64,000 nt of DNA from Xenopus tropicalis (GCF_000004195.4 NC_030680.2:3707960-3771959), one strand, 5' to 3'. Positions 33,951 through 45,430 are shown, counted from the first letter of the stretch. Translations and numbers: made by a program. Notes: generated by a model not told the origin, from the letters alone.

Positions 33951-34508
33951 GGACTGGGGCTGTGGGATAGCAGGTATAGTAGGGAGAGATGGTGCCTATA
34001 GTAGCAGTGGGGGGATAATAGCCTCTGGGAAGGGACTGGGGCTATGGGATAGCAGGTATAGTAGGGAGAGATGGTGCCTATAGTAGCAGTGGGGGGATAA
34101 TAGCCTCTGGGAAGGGACTGGGGCTGTGGGATAGCAGGTATAGTAGGGAGAGATGGTGCCTATAGTAGCAGTGGGGGGATAATAGCCTCTGGGAAGGGAC
34201 TGGGGCTGTGGGATAGCAGGTATAGTAGGGAGAGATGGTGCCTATAGTAGCAGTGGGGGGATAATAGCCTCTGGGAAGGGACTGGGGCTGTGGGATAGCA
34301 GGTATAGTAGGGAGAGATGGTGCCTATAGTAGCAGTGGGGGGATAATAGCCTCTGGGAAGGGACTGGGGCTGTGGGATAGCAGGTATAGTAGGGAGAGAT
34401 GGTGCCTATAGTAGCAGTGGGATAATAGCCTCTGGGAAGGGACTGGGGCTGTGGGATAGCAGGTATAGTAGGGAGAGATGGTGCCTATAGTAGCAGTGGG
34501 CTAATAGC
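33951..34508 (+). repeat. 82-bp tandem array, left arm of an inverted pair
   Basis: Nearly seven copies of an 82-bp unit: GGACTGGGGCTGTGGGATAG, CAGGTATAGTAGGGAGAGAT, GGTGCCTATAGTAGCAGTGG, GGGGATAATAGCCTCTGGG. The reverse complement of this unit forms the array at 35038-37829. Confidence 0.97.
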
Positions 34509-35037
34509 CCCCCAGGGATATAAATCAGACCCCCTATAAGTAGTCCCAGCTTTCCATGACCTGATGTTGCTTTGGGAAACTCTCCTTTGTGTGCCGTTCC
34601 TTTAAAGGCAAAGTCTTTTTCCTTCATGCCCCATTAGCCGCCTCTGAAGGAGAAAATATGAAATGAGTTGGCTGTGAGTTATTTTAGAAATCCATATGTT
34701 AGAATGATGCAGAATTGTGGTTAATCCCCGGAGGAGACCATTGTCTTTGCTTTGTACGTGCAATTTTCCCAAAACAAAAGAGGAAAAAAATAGCTTTATG
34801 CTTAAAACACATTATTTTAGTGCACATTAAGCACTTTGACACTTTCCTTTATTAAGCACTCTCATTAAGCCACCAGCATGGACATTAGGAAAATCTGCTT
34901 ACAGAAATAGTTACCCTTTGCTGCGCAAAATGTGAGATTTTCAAGGCCGTAAAGCGCTTATTTATACTTTGAATGAAGAGCGGCAGGAAAAGGCAACTTT
35001 ACTCACAAATAATCCAAATCCCTGAGCATTAATATCA
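34509..35037. other. Unique CNE-like spacer between inverted arrays
   Basis: AT-rich, non-repetitive. ATTAAGC occurs three times (34826, 34851, 34864; the first two as ATTAAGCACT), with AACACATTATTTTAGTGCAC and GTAAAGCGCTTATTTATAC nearby. A homotypic cluster like this is typical of regulatory DNA. No coding frame. Confidence 0.4.
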
Positions 35038-37829
35038 ACACAGCCCCAGTCCCTTCCCAGAGGCTATTATCCCACTGCTACTATAGGCACCATCTCTCCC
35101 TACTATACCTGCTATCCCACAGCCCCAGTCCCTTCCCAGAGGCTATTATCCCCCCACTGCTACTATAGGCACCATCTCTCCCTACTATACCTGCTATCCC
35201 ACAGCCCCAGTCCCTTCCCAGAGGCTATTATCCCCCCACTGCTACTATAGGCACCATCTCTCCCTACTATACCTGCTATCCCACAGCCCCAGTCCCTTCC
35301 CAGAGGCTATTATCCCCCCACTGCTACTATAGGCACCATCTCTCCCTACTATACCTGCTATCCCACAGTCCCAGTCCCTTCCCAGAGGCTATTATCCCCC
35401 CACTGCTACTATAGGCACCATCTCTCCCTACTATACCTGCTATCCCACAGTCCCAGTCCCTTCCCAGAGGCTATTATCCCCCCACTGCTACTATAGGCAC
35501 CATCTCTCCCTACTATACCTGCTATCCCACAGTCCCAGTCCCTTCCCAGAGGCTATTATCCCCCCACTGCTACTATAGGCACCATCTCTCCCTACTATAC
35601 CTGCTATCCCACAGCCCCAGTCCCTTCCCAGAGGCTATTATCCCCCCACTGCTACTATAGGCACCATCTCTCCCTACTATACCTGCTATCCCACAGCCCC
35701 AGTCCCTTCCCAGAGGCTATTATCCCCCCACTGCTACTATAGGCACCATCTCTCCCTACTATACCTGCTATCCCACAGCCCCAGTCCCTTCCCAGAGGCT
35801 ATTATCCCCCCACTGCTACTATAGGCACCATCTCTCCCTACTATACCTGCTATCCCACAGCCCCAGTCCCTTCCCAGAGGCTATTATCCCCCCACTGCTA
35901 CTATAGGCACCATCTCTCCCTACTATACCTGCTATCCCACAGCCCCAGTCCCTTCCCAGAGGCTATTATCCACCCACTGCTACTATAGGCACCATCTCTC
36001 CCTACTATACCTGCTATCCCACAGCCCCAGTCCCCTCCCAGAGGCTATTATCCCCCCACTGCTACTATAGGCACCATCTCTCCCTACTATACCTGCTATC
36101 CCACAGCCCCAGTCCCCTCCCAGAGGCTATTATCCCCCCACTGCTACTATAGGCACCATCTCTCCCTACTATACCTGCTATCCCACAGCCCCAGTCCCTT
36201 CCCAGAGGCTATTATCCCCCCACTGCTACTATAGGCACCATCTCTCCCTACTATACCTGCTATCCCACAGCCCCAGTCCCTTCCCAGAGGCTATTATCCC
36301 CCCACTGCTACTATAGGCACCATCTCTCCCTACTATACCTGCTATCCCACAGCCCCAGTCCCTTCCCAGAGGCTATTATCCACCCACTGCTACTATAGGC
36401 ACCATCTCTCCCTACTATACCTGCTATCCCACAGCCCCAGTCCCTTCCCAGAGGCTATTATCCCCCCACTGCTACTATAGGCACCATCTCTCCCTACTAT
36501 ACCTGCTATCCCACAGCCCCAGTCCCCTCCCAGAGGCTATTATCCCCCCACTGCTACTATAGGCACCATCTCTCCCTACTATACCTGCTATCCCACAGCC
36601 CCAGTCCCCTCCCAGAGGCTATTATCCCCCCACTGCTACTATAGGCACCATCTCTCCCTACTATACCTGCTATCCCACAGCCCCAGTCCCTTCCCAGAGG
36701 CTATTATCCCCCCACTGCTACTATAGGCACCATCTCTCCCTACTATACCTGCTATCCCACAGCCCCAGTCCCCTCCCAGAGGCTATTATCCCCCCACTGC
36801 TACTATAGGCACCATCTCTCCCTACTATACCTGCTATCCCACAGCCCCAGTCCCTTCCCAGAGGCTATTATCCCCCCACTGCTACTATAGGCACCATCTC
36901 TCCCTACTATACCTGCTATCCCACAGCCCCAGTCCCCTCCCAGAGGCTATTATCCCCCCACTGCTACTATAGGCACCATCTCTCCCTACTATACCTGCTA
37001 TCCCACAGCCCCAGTCCCTTCCCAAAGGCTATTATCCCCCCACTGCTACTATAGGCACCATCTCTCCCTACTATACCTGCTATCCCACAGCCCCAGTCCC
37101 TTCCCAGAGGCTATTATCCCCCCACTGCTACTATAGGCACCATCTCTCCCTACTATACCTGCTATCCCACAGCCCCAGTCCCTTCCCAGAGGCTATTATC
37201 CCCCCACTGCTACTATAGGCCCCATCTCTCCCTACTATACCTGCTATCCCACAGCCCCAGTCCCTTCCCAGAGGCTATTATCCCCCCACTGCTACTATAG
37301 GCACCATCTCTCCCTACTATACCTGCTATCCCACAGCCCCAGTCCCTTCCCAGAGGCTATTATCCCCCCACTGCTACTATAGGCACCATCTCTCCCTACT
37401 ATACCTGCTATCCCACAGCCCCAGTCCCTTCCCAGAGGCTATTATCCCCCCACTGCTACTATAGGCACCATCTCTCCCTACTATACCTGCTATCCCACAG
37501 CCCCAGTCCCTTCCCAGAGGCTATTATCCCCCCACTGCTACTATAGGCACCATCTCTCCCTACTATACCTGCTATCCCACAGCCCCAGTCCCTTCCCAGA
37601 GGCTATTATCCCCCCACTGCTACTATAGGCACCATCTCTCCCTACTATACCTGCTATCCCACAGCCCCAGTCCCTTCCCAGAGGCTATTATCCCCCCACT
37701 GCTACTATAGGCCCCATCTCTCCCTACTATACCTGCTATCCCACAGCCCCAGTCCCTTCCCAGAGGCTATTATCCCCCCACTGCTACTATAGGCACCATC
37801 TCTCCCTACTATACCTGCTATCCCACAGC
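35038..37829 (-). repeat. 82-bp tandem array, right arm of an inverted pair
   Basis: About 34 copies of the reverse complement of the 33951-34508 unit (CAGCCCCAGTCCCTTCCCAG, AGGCTATTATCCCCCCACTG, CTACTATAGGCACCATCTC). Divergence is very low. Variants such as CCCCTCCC for CCCTTCCC recur; GGCCCCATC at 37219 and 37711 lies exactly six units (492 bp) apart. Confidence 0.97.
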
Positions 37830-38423
37830 TATAGATTTAGAAACTGTTGGTAAACAGAAGTCGCCTGAGGAACAAGTACAATGTTCTTGGGATGAACCAA
37901 GGTCAGAAAATTCTCCCTTTCAGATGATTATAATCAGTTAATGTGCCCAAAAATAACCCAAACATAAAAGCCCTCATCTGTGACCGCTAATAACCCCTTA
38001 TTAATTATTAACCTACTCCCTGTCTGCTTCCTCCCCCCCACCAAGTGTTTCCATAATGTCTTAAGAAAATACAAATAATTTGATTAAATTCTCAAACTTA
38101 CAAGAGTGCAGATTTCCTGGTCTCACCCCTCTCTCTCCCGCACAGGGTGGGAATTCTGAATAAATAGAATCAATACATCAAAATGTTATTGCCAAGTATA
38201 AAGACCTTTTCTAAGCATCCCATGTGCATCTTTCATTTGTAACTACAAGCATATGGATTATGTGTTTTTAATGTCTTTTGTACCAACTTGATTTGACTTT
38301 TGTTAACATCAGAAAGAAAATGAAAAATTGGATTAGGAGCAATCAGTCAATAACAGTAGAACAGAATGAGATGAGAATATATTGCTCCTCAACGAATTCA
38401 TACATATATTTATGCTTATAATT
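37830..38423. other. AT-rich CNE-like island, no gene seen
   Basis: Contains GATGATTATAATCAGTTAATG, CTTATTAATTATTAACC, AAATAATTTGATTAAATTC and AAAGACCTTTTCTAAGC. No repeat or coding pattern recognised. Confidence 0.35.
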
Positions 38424-39263
38424 GGAATAATGCACCCCCTACTGTAAATGATAAGGATATTAGCAGTCACTGAGGGGTTCTGTGCCCCCCATATAAAGGC
38501 ACAAGGCTGCAGGCTGAGTTATACAGGGAACCCTGAGTATCACTCATGTATTATAAGGGATAATGTACCCCCTACTGTAAATGATAAGGATATTAGCAGT
38601 CACTGAGGGGTTCTGTGCCCATATAAAGGCACAAGGCTGCAGGCTGAGTTATACAGGGAACTCTGAGTATCACTCATGTATTATAAGGGATACTGTACCC
38701 CCTACTGTAAATGATAAGGATATTAGCAGTCACTGAGGGGTTCTGTGCCCATATAAAGGCACAAGGCTGCAGGCTGAGTTATACAGGGAACTCTGAGTAT
38801 CACTCATGTATTATAAGGGATAATGTACCCCCTACTGTAAATGATAAGGATATTAGCAGTCACTGAGGGGTTCTGTGCCCCCCATATAAAGGCACAAGGC
38901 TGCAGGCTGAGTTATACAGGGAACTCTGAGTATCACTCATGTATTATAAGGGATACTGTACCCCCTACTGTAAATGATAAGGATATTAGCAGTCACTGAG
39001 GGGTTCTGTGCCCCCCATATAAAGGCACAAGGCTGCAGGCTGAGTTATACAGGGAACTCTGAGTATCACTCATGTATTATAAGGGATAATGTACCCCCTA
39101 CTGTAAATGATAAGGATATTAGCAGTCACTGAGGGGTTCTGTGCCCCCCATATAAAGGCACAAGGCTGCAGGCTGAGTTATACAGGGAACTCTGAGTATC
39201 ACTCATGTATTATAAGGGATAATGTACCCCCTACTGTAAATGATAAGGATATTAGCAGTCACT
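38424..39263 (+). repeat. 130-134 bp tandem array
   Basis: About 6.4 copies of a unit with CCCCCTACTGTAAATGATAA, GGATATTAGCAGTCACTGAG, AAAGGCACAAGGCTGCAGGC and GAGTATCACTCATGTATTA. Length varies because CCCC precedes ATATAAAGG in only some units. Confidence 0.95.
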
Positions 39264-39689
39264 ATACACAGGCTCAAGTGTATTGGGTACTCACTAGACA
39301 GGGCCTTTATTAAAAAGACAGACAGTATCTCTTTCCCAAGTAGCACCCCTGTTTCTTTCTCATTCTCTGGAAATTCTGCTCTACAGTTATTTATCCCAAT
39401 TCGGTTCCCAGAATTATTTGCTCCCCGCGCGGCTGAAGCAGAGAGTGAATATATTTACTTTGGAGCAAGAAGCGTCTGATGTCTTGAAACTTATTGCGTT
39501 GTCCGTCTATTAAGTGCTGTGGTTTATTCGTTTGTTTTGGAAGAAGGTTTTTTCTATTATTTTTTCCCCCTGATTTGCCGAAATTCAGATCTGGACATTT
39601 CCCAACATATTTAGGAGGTGATGAGAGCGAGAAGCAGAAACACAAGGTCGGAGATGTAACAAAGGCCGATGGTTCCACCGTCAGTGTAT
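39264..39689. other. Non-repetitive stretch, no gene seen
   Basis: No repeat, RNA or exon recognised. Two opposite short frames overlap here, neither with recognisable content. Confidence 0.3.
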
Positions 39690-39885
39690 TTATATGGCTG
39701 GCTAACAGTCGGGGTTCCAGTTCATCCCACAGGGGTTCAGTTGGGTTGCCCCTCCCTTTGCTGCTATAACTGCCCCTACCCTTCTGGGAAGGTTCCCACT
39801 AGATGTTGGGACAGTGTTGCTGGGAGTTGCTCCCATTCAGCCACAAGGGCATTAGTGAGGTTGGGCACTGATGTTGGGGATCCCA
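39690..39885 (-). pseudogene. Decayed Tc1-like transposase C-terminal fragment
   Basis: On the minus strand, 39861-39797 reads LTNALVAEWEQLPATLSQHL and, after a frame change, 39779-39750 reads VGAVIAAKGG. A tryptophan-containing W-x-x-(I/L)-P stretch followed by a V-x-A-V-I-x-A-K-G-G block is the usual C-terminal layout of Tc1/mariner (IS630-like) transposases. No catalytic DDE residues are in this fragment. It is interrupted by a frameshift and flanked by non-coding DNA, so it is a relic. Other members of this sequence family occur dispersed in fish and frogs, by recollection. Confidence 0.45.
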
Positions 39886-39891
39886 ACTACT

Positions 39892-40800
39892 GGGTTTATT
39901 TAATGGTTAAATGATTTCCTTTTCTCTGTAATAATAAAACAGTACCTGTACTTGATCCCAACTAAGATATAATTACCCCTTATTGGGGGCAGAACAGCCC
40001 TATTGGGTTTATTTCATGGTTAAATGATTCCCTTTTCTCTGTAATAATAAAACAGTACCTATACTTGATCCCAACTAAGATATAATTACCCCTTATTGGG
40101 GGCAGAACAGCCCTATTGGGTTTATTTAATGGTTAAATGATTCCCTTTTCTCTGTAATAATAAAACAGTACCTGTACTTGATCCCAACTAAGATATAATT
40201 ACCCCTTATTGGGGGCAGAACAGCCCTATTGGGTTTATTTCATGGTTAAATGATTCCCTTTTCTCTGTAATAATAAAACAGTACCTGTACTTGATCCCAA
40301 CTAAGATATAATTACCCCTTATTGGGGCAGAACAGCCCTATTGGGTTTATTTAATGGTTAAATGATTCCCTTTTCTCTGTAATAATAAAACAGTACCTGT
40401 ACTTGATCCCAACTAAGATATAATTACCCCTTATTGGGTGCAGAACAGCCCTATTGGGTTTATTTAATGGTTAAATGATTCCTTTTTCTCTGTAATAATA
40501 AAACAGTACCTGTACTTGATCCCAACTAAGATATAATTACCCCTTATTGGGGCAGAACAGCCCTATTGGGTTTATTTAATGGTTAAATGATTCCCTTTTC
40601 TCTGTAATAATAAAACAGTACCTGTACTTGATCCCAACTAAGATATAATTACCCCTTATTGGGGCAGAACAGCCCTATTGGGTTTATTTAATGGTTAAAT
40701 GATTCCCTTTTCTCTGTAATAATAAAACAGTACCTGTACTTGATCCCAACTAAGATATAATTACCCCTTATTGGGGGCAGAACAATCCCATTGAGTTTAA
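39892..40800 (-). repeat. 112/113-bp MITE-derived array, copy 2 of 3 (inverted)
   Basis: Eight copies of the unit at 27545-30034 in reverse orientation (CCAACTAAGATATAATTACC, AATGGTTAAATGATTCCC). The last unit decays (AACAATCCCATTGAGTTTAA) and leads straight into MITE terminal sequence, showing where the array unit came from. Confidence 0.96.
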
Positions 40801-40920
40801 TTAATGTTTTATAATTTTTTTAGTAGACTTAAGGTATGGAGATCCAAATTACGGAATGATCCCTTATCCGGAATACCCTTGGTCCCGAGCATTCTGGATA
40901 ATGGGTCCCATACCTGTATA
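40801..40920 (-). mobile_element. Terminal segment of the MITE that seeded the 112-bp arrays
   Basis: TAGTAGACTTAAGGTATGGA, GATCCAAATTACGGAATGAT, GAGCATTCTGGATAATGGG and a terminus TCCCATACCTGTA. This layout is a common Xenopus MITE in which the TTAGTTGGGATCAAGTAC segment is normally present once next to AAACCCAATAGG. Here that segment is amplified eight-fold. The other end of the element is missing. Confidence 0.7.
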
Positions 40921-41535
40921 AAGAAGAGGGATAGTTCTCCAATTACAAAGGCTGCCTGGAACAAGATTTTTGGCTATTATCTTGGGAGAGATAACTGATA
41001 GGATTTGATAGGAGGTATCTGAGTCGGATCAAAGTTCCATTGGGTATAACAGATACAGTAAAGGATTTAATAAGTCTTGGGCCCAGTTACTCCAGAGCAA
41101 AACCCGAACATCAAAGCGCACCCACAATACTAATTAGCACCCGATGGGTAAACTCCGCACCGTCCTTGACACTGGGAAACTTGATTCACTTCAAACGCCG
41201 ACAGACATTGCGCTTCTTGCTCCTTAGTAACGATCCCGCGGAAACGGCACATTAATTGGAACGAGCGGCGCTACTGAGTGACGAGCCACAGAGACCCACT
41301 CCCTGCGCTGACAGCTCCGAGTCCTTCAAGAGTTTTATCTTCAAGTGTAATGAGAGCGGCGAAATGTTCCCTCGGATCCGGTGAGATAATCAGAGTCTTT
41401 ATGTCTGAGTCTAAATGAACGTAACCTGCATGGGAAGTGCTAATTTGTATCAGAGAAACCGGTGGGAAATGGTTGAGGGGGGTCAGAGCAGGGAAAGAAC
41501 CAGGAACTGGGCCAGCTGTTCTATAACAGCTTTTT
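40921..41535. other. Non-repetitive island, CNE-like ~41060-41450
   Basis: Contains CAATACTAATTAGCACCCG, GGCACATTAATTGGAACG, CAAGTGTAATGAGAGCGGCG and GTGCTAATTTGTATC, i.e. TAAT cores in CpG-containing sequence. No gene seen. Confidence 0.35.
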
Positions 41536-43374
41536 GTAGCTAGAATCTCAGCCATAAAGCAGGGCAGGACTGCTGCTTACAATGGGGGGATCAGATAGGA
41601 TCTGTGCCACTGTGACAGAATGCTCTGTTATACAGATAGCTAGAATCTCAGCCATAAAGCAGGGCAGGACTGCTGCTTACAATGGGGGGATCAGATAGGA
41701 TCTGTGCCACTGTGACAGAATGCTCTGTTATACAGATAGCTAGAATCTCAGCCATAAAGCAGGGCAGGACTGCTGCTTACAATGGGGGGATCAGATAGGA
41801 TCTGTGCCACTGTGACAGAATGCTCTGTTATACAGATAGCTAGAATCTCAGCCATAAAGCAGGGCAGGACTGCTGCTTACAATGGGGGGATCAGATAGGA
41901 TCTGTGCCACTGTGACAGAATGCTCTGTTATACAGATAGCTAGAATCTCAGCCATAAAGCAGGGCAGGACTGCTGCTTACAATGGGGGGATCAGATAGGA
42001 TCTGTGCCACTGTGACAGAATGCTCTGTTATACAGATAGCTAGAATCTCAGCCATAAAGCAGGGCAGGACTGCTGCTTACAATGGGGGGATCAGATAGGA
42101 TCTGTGCCACTGTGACAGAATGCTCTGTTATACAGATAGCTAGAATCTCAGCCATAAAGCAGGGCAGGACTGCTGCTTACAATGGGGGGATCAGATAGGA
42201 TCTGTGCCACTGTGACAGAATGCTCTGTTATACAGATAGCTAGAATCTCAGCCATAAAGCAGGGCAGGACTGCTGCTTACAATGGGGGGATCAGATAGGA
42301 TCTGTGCCACTGTGACAGAATGCTCTGTTATACAGATAGCTAGAATCTCAGCCATAAAGCAGGGCAGGACTGCTGCTTACAATGGGGGGGATCAGATAGG
42401 ATCTGTGCCACTGTGACAGAATGCTCTGTTATACAGATAGCTAGAATCTCAGCCATAAAGCAGGGCAGGACTGCTGCTTACAATGGGGGGGATCAGATAG
42501 GATCTGTGCCACTGTGACAGAATGCTCTGTTATACAGATAGCTAGAATCTCAGCCATAAAGCAGGGCAGGACTGCTGCTTACAATGGGGGGGATCAGATA
42601 GGATCTGTGCCACTGTGACAGAATGCTCTGTTATACAGATAGCTAGAATCTCAGCCATAAAGCAGGGCAGGACTGCTGCTTACAATGGGGGGATCAGATA
42701 GGATCTGTGCCACTGTGACAGAATGCTCTGTTATACAGATAGCTAGAATCTCAGCCATAAGCAGGGCAGGACTGCTGCTTACAATGGGGGGGATAGGATC
42801 TGTGCCACTGTGACAGAATGCTCTGTTATACAGATAGCTAGAATCTCAGCCATAAAGCAGGGCAGGACTGCTGCTTACAATGGGGGGATCAGATAGGATC
42901 TGTGCCACTGTGACAGAATGCTCTGTTATACAGATAGCTAGAATCTCAGCCATAAAGCAGGGCAGGACTGCTGCTTACAATGGGGGGGGGGATCAGATAG
43001 GATCTGTGCCACTGTGACAGAATGCTCTGTTATACAGATAGCTAGAATCTCAGCCATAAAGCAGGGCAGGACTGCTGCTTACAATGGGGGGGATCAGATA
43101 GGATCTGTGCCACTGTGACAGAATGCTCTGTTATACAGATAGCTAGAATCTCAGCCATAAAGCAGGGCAGGACTGCTGCTTACAATGGGGGGATCAGATA
43201 GGATCTGTGCCACTGTGACAGAATGCTCTGTTATACAGATAGCTAGAATCTCAGCCATAAAGCAGGGCAGGACTGCTGCTTACAATGGGGGGGGATCAGA
43301 TAGGATCTGTGCCACTGTGACAGAATGCTCTGTTATACAGATAGCTAGAATCTCAGCCATAAAGCAGGGCAGGA
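41536..43374 (+). repeat. 100-bp tandem array, nearly identical copies
   Basis: About 18.4 copies of an exactly 100-bp unit: TAGAATCTCAGCCATAAAGC, AGGGCAGGACTGCTGCTTAC, GATCAGATAGGATCTGTGCC, ACTGTGACAGAATGCTCTG. The first eight full units appear identical; later units differ mostly in one G run (6 to 9) and two small deletions near 42760-42800. The left edge has a degraded half unit. Confidence 0.97.
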
Positions 43375-43656
43375 CCACTAATAAAGGTTTGGGGAGAAAG
43401 CAGTTCCTATGTACAGCTGTGCTGACCTGAGGCTGTGATCAGACAATAGATTATTTTCCATAATTCTCTTTTAAAGTTCCTTAATACTTGCACAAGTTTT
43501 GTTGCAGACAGAACATATCAAACCAAGGGTCCCTGAAACATCCCAGAAGCAAGGCTTATGAGGCAGAATCAGTTCCAGGTGGACTACAGGTGGGCGGGGC
43601 AAAGAGCAGGAAGTGCACAAGAGGGAGCTGCCCTACTGCTGTGTGTGAGAATCAGC
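43375..43656. other. Short non-repetitive stretch, no gene seen
   Basis: Flanks the hAT-like element; its last bases (GAATCAGC, 43649-43656) are the left target-site duplication. Nothing else recognised. Confidence 0.4.
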
Positions 43657-43840
43657 CAAGGTTGCCAGGTTAGTGGTTTTCCCGCCAAATTGGGCTACTA
43701 ATTTAAAGCCCTGGTGGGTTTCCAAAGTACAAACCCGTCAAGGTACAGTTTTGGGCTATTTTTTGGAGCCTTGGCGGTTTTGTAGTTTGAAAACTAGCCA
43801 AAGTTTTTACCCCTAGTAAACCTGATATGCCTGTCCCACT

Positions 43841-43918
43841 GCATGCTGGGTAATGTAGTTTGTATCTAACAATTAGCCTACAGCTAGGATTAATATAAAA
43901 CTACAATACCCAGCATGC
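43841..43918. promoter_or_regulatory. Inverted pair of ZNF143/Staf-like motifs
   Basis: 43841-43859 on the minus strand reads ACTACATTACCCAGCATGC (2 mismatches to ACTACAAYTCCCAGVATGC); 43900-43918 on the plus strand reads ACTACAATACCCAGCATGC (1 mismatch). Together they form an imperfect inverted repeat with a loop of about 40 nt. It lies within the hAT-like element, so it may be mobile. A third, weaker word (2 mismatches) lies at 44729-44747, minus strand. Confidence 0.45.
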
Positions 43919-43975
43919 AATTGGATAGTATAGACAGAGACTCTGTTTTGTATTACTTTTTGCTCAACCTGTCTG

Positions 43976-44695
43976 TTCTACCCCCTGCTCCCTGCTCTAT
44001 AGGGTATGTGATTGTACTGTTACTTTCTACTGGGATGTGGGGCAGTTCTACCCCCTGCTCTATAGGGTATGTGATTGTACTGTTACTTTCTACTGGGATG
44101 TGGGGCAGTTCTACCCCCTGCTCTATAGGGAATGTGATTGTACTGTTACTTTCTACTGGGATGTGGGGCAGTTCTACCCCCTGCTCCCTGCTCTATAGGG
44201 TATGTAATTGTACTGTTACTTTCTACTGGGATGTGGGGCAGTTCTACCCCCTGCTCTATAGGGTATGTGATTGTACTGTTACTTTCTACTGGGATGTGGG
44301 GCAGTTCTACCCCCTGCTCTATAGGGTATGTGATTGTACTGTTACTTTCTACTGGGATGTGGGGCAGTTCTACCCCCTGCTCTATAGGGTATGTGATTGT
44401 ACTGTTACTTTCTACTGGGATGTGGGGCAGTTTTACCCCCTGCTCTATAGGGTATGTGATTGTACTGTTACTTTCTACTGGGATGTGGGGCAGTTCTACC
44501 CCCTGCTCTATAGGGTATGTGATTGTACTGTTACTTTCTACTGGGATGTGGGGCAGTTCTACCCCCTGCTCTATAGGGTATGTGATTGTACTGTTACTTT
44601 CTACTGGGATGTGGGGCAGTTCTACCCCCTGCTCCCTGCTCTATAGGGTATGTGATTGTACTGTTACTTTCTACTGGGATGTGGGGCAGTTCTGC
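43976..44695 (+). repeat. 63-bp tandem array inside the hAT-like element
   Basis: Eleven copies of a 63-bp unit: GTATGTGATTGTACTGTTAC, TTTCTACTGGGATGTGGGGC, AGTTCTACCCCCTGCTCTAT. Some units carry an extra CCCTGCT (70 bp). Because 63 is divisible by 3, one frame gives a 21-residue repeat over 243 codons; this is not evidence of a gene. Confidence 0.95.
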
Positions 44696-45333
44696 AGTTG
44701 ATCCTTAAGCTATAACTCTCAGGATTGGGGCTGCTGGGAGTTGTAGTACAACGCACCCATATGTATATCATGTCTGGGGTTAATGGAACATTCTGAATCC
44801 ATTTCTGTAGTGATTTCCCAGCTGGACTGGGCACAGAGGGAATTATCAGCCACCCCAGTAACTGGGCCCAGGGCATGGGTAGTGATTATACTCTTTAAAA
44901 AGGCAGGTTTCCCATATATACAGTACTTTTATTTATTTATTTTTAAATTTCATTGCGCATATTGGGCTATTTCTGGGCTACATTCAAAGTGGTTTTTGGC
45001 TAGTTTTGGGCCGGTTTTAGAACTGACTTTGGCTGGTTTGGAAAAATTAATCTGGCAACCCTGGAATCAGCCCAATGGTCGGTTGGAGTCTGAGGTGTAA
45101 GCTCTGCAGGTCAGAAACCTAAATGAAGAAATTGTGTAACTATAACACTGTAACCCTCTCTCTGCAGAAACCCACAGACGGAGCAGGGCTCCCAGTGTAA
45201 ATGAATAACAAGAGTGAGGTTTGTGTTACTGTGTCAGTTTGTGCCTCTGACCTGTGTGTATCAGTATGTATTTGTGTCTGTATCCCCTATAATAATAACA
45301 TTGGCATTAGATTTCATATATACCGTCCAGGTA

Positions 45334-45430
45334 GGGATGCCACCTGGCTAGTATTTAACCGGCCCGGCCAGTAAATCACAGAATTTCAAATTCACCGCCA
45401 ACGTAATTGCCGTATATTTATAACACTCTA
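45334..45430 (+). mobile_element. Dispersed-repeat fragment (GGATGCCACCTGGC type)
   Basis: AGGGATGCCACCTGGCTAGT followed by TTAACCGGCCCGGCCAG, a palindromic CCGG-rich head I associate with a frog dispersed element. Right boundary uncertain. The stretch 45072-45333 before it shows no gene. Confidence 0.5.

Larger units (their letters stand above)
43657..45063. mobile_element. hAT-like non-autonomous element with 8-bp target-site duplication
   Basis: Left end CAAGGTTGCCAGGTTA; right end reversed CAGGGTTGCCAGATTA; 11 of the first 12 bases pair. GAATCAGC flanks both sides (43649-43656 and 45064-45071). An 8-bp duplication and a CAGGGTTGCC start are hAT hallmarks. The element is 1407 bp, has no transposase frame and carries a 63-bp tandem array plus an inverted pair of ZNF143-like motifs. 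Subterminal sequence on both sides is rich in GGGCTA..TTTTGG. Confidence 0.75.

Noticed and set aside
43915..44646. 243-codon frame with a 21-residue repeat
   Set aside because: 63-bp array, a multiple of 3, inside a hAT-like element; coding potential is incidental.
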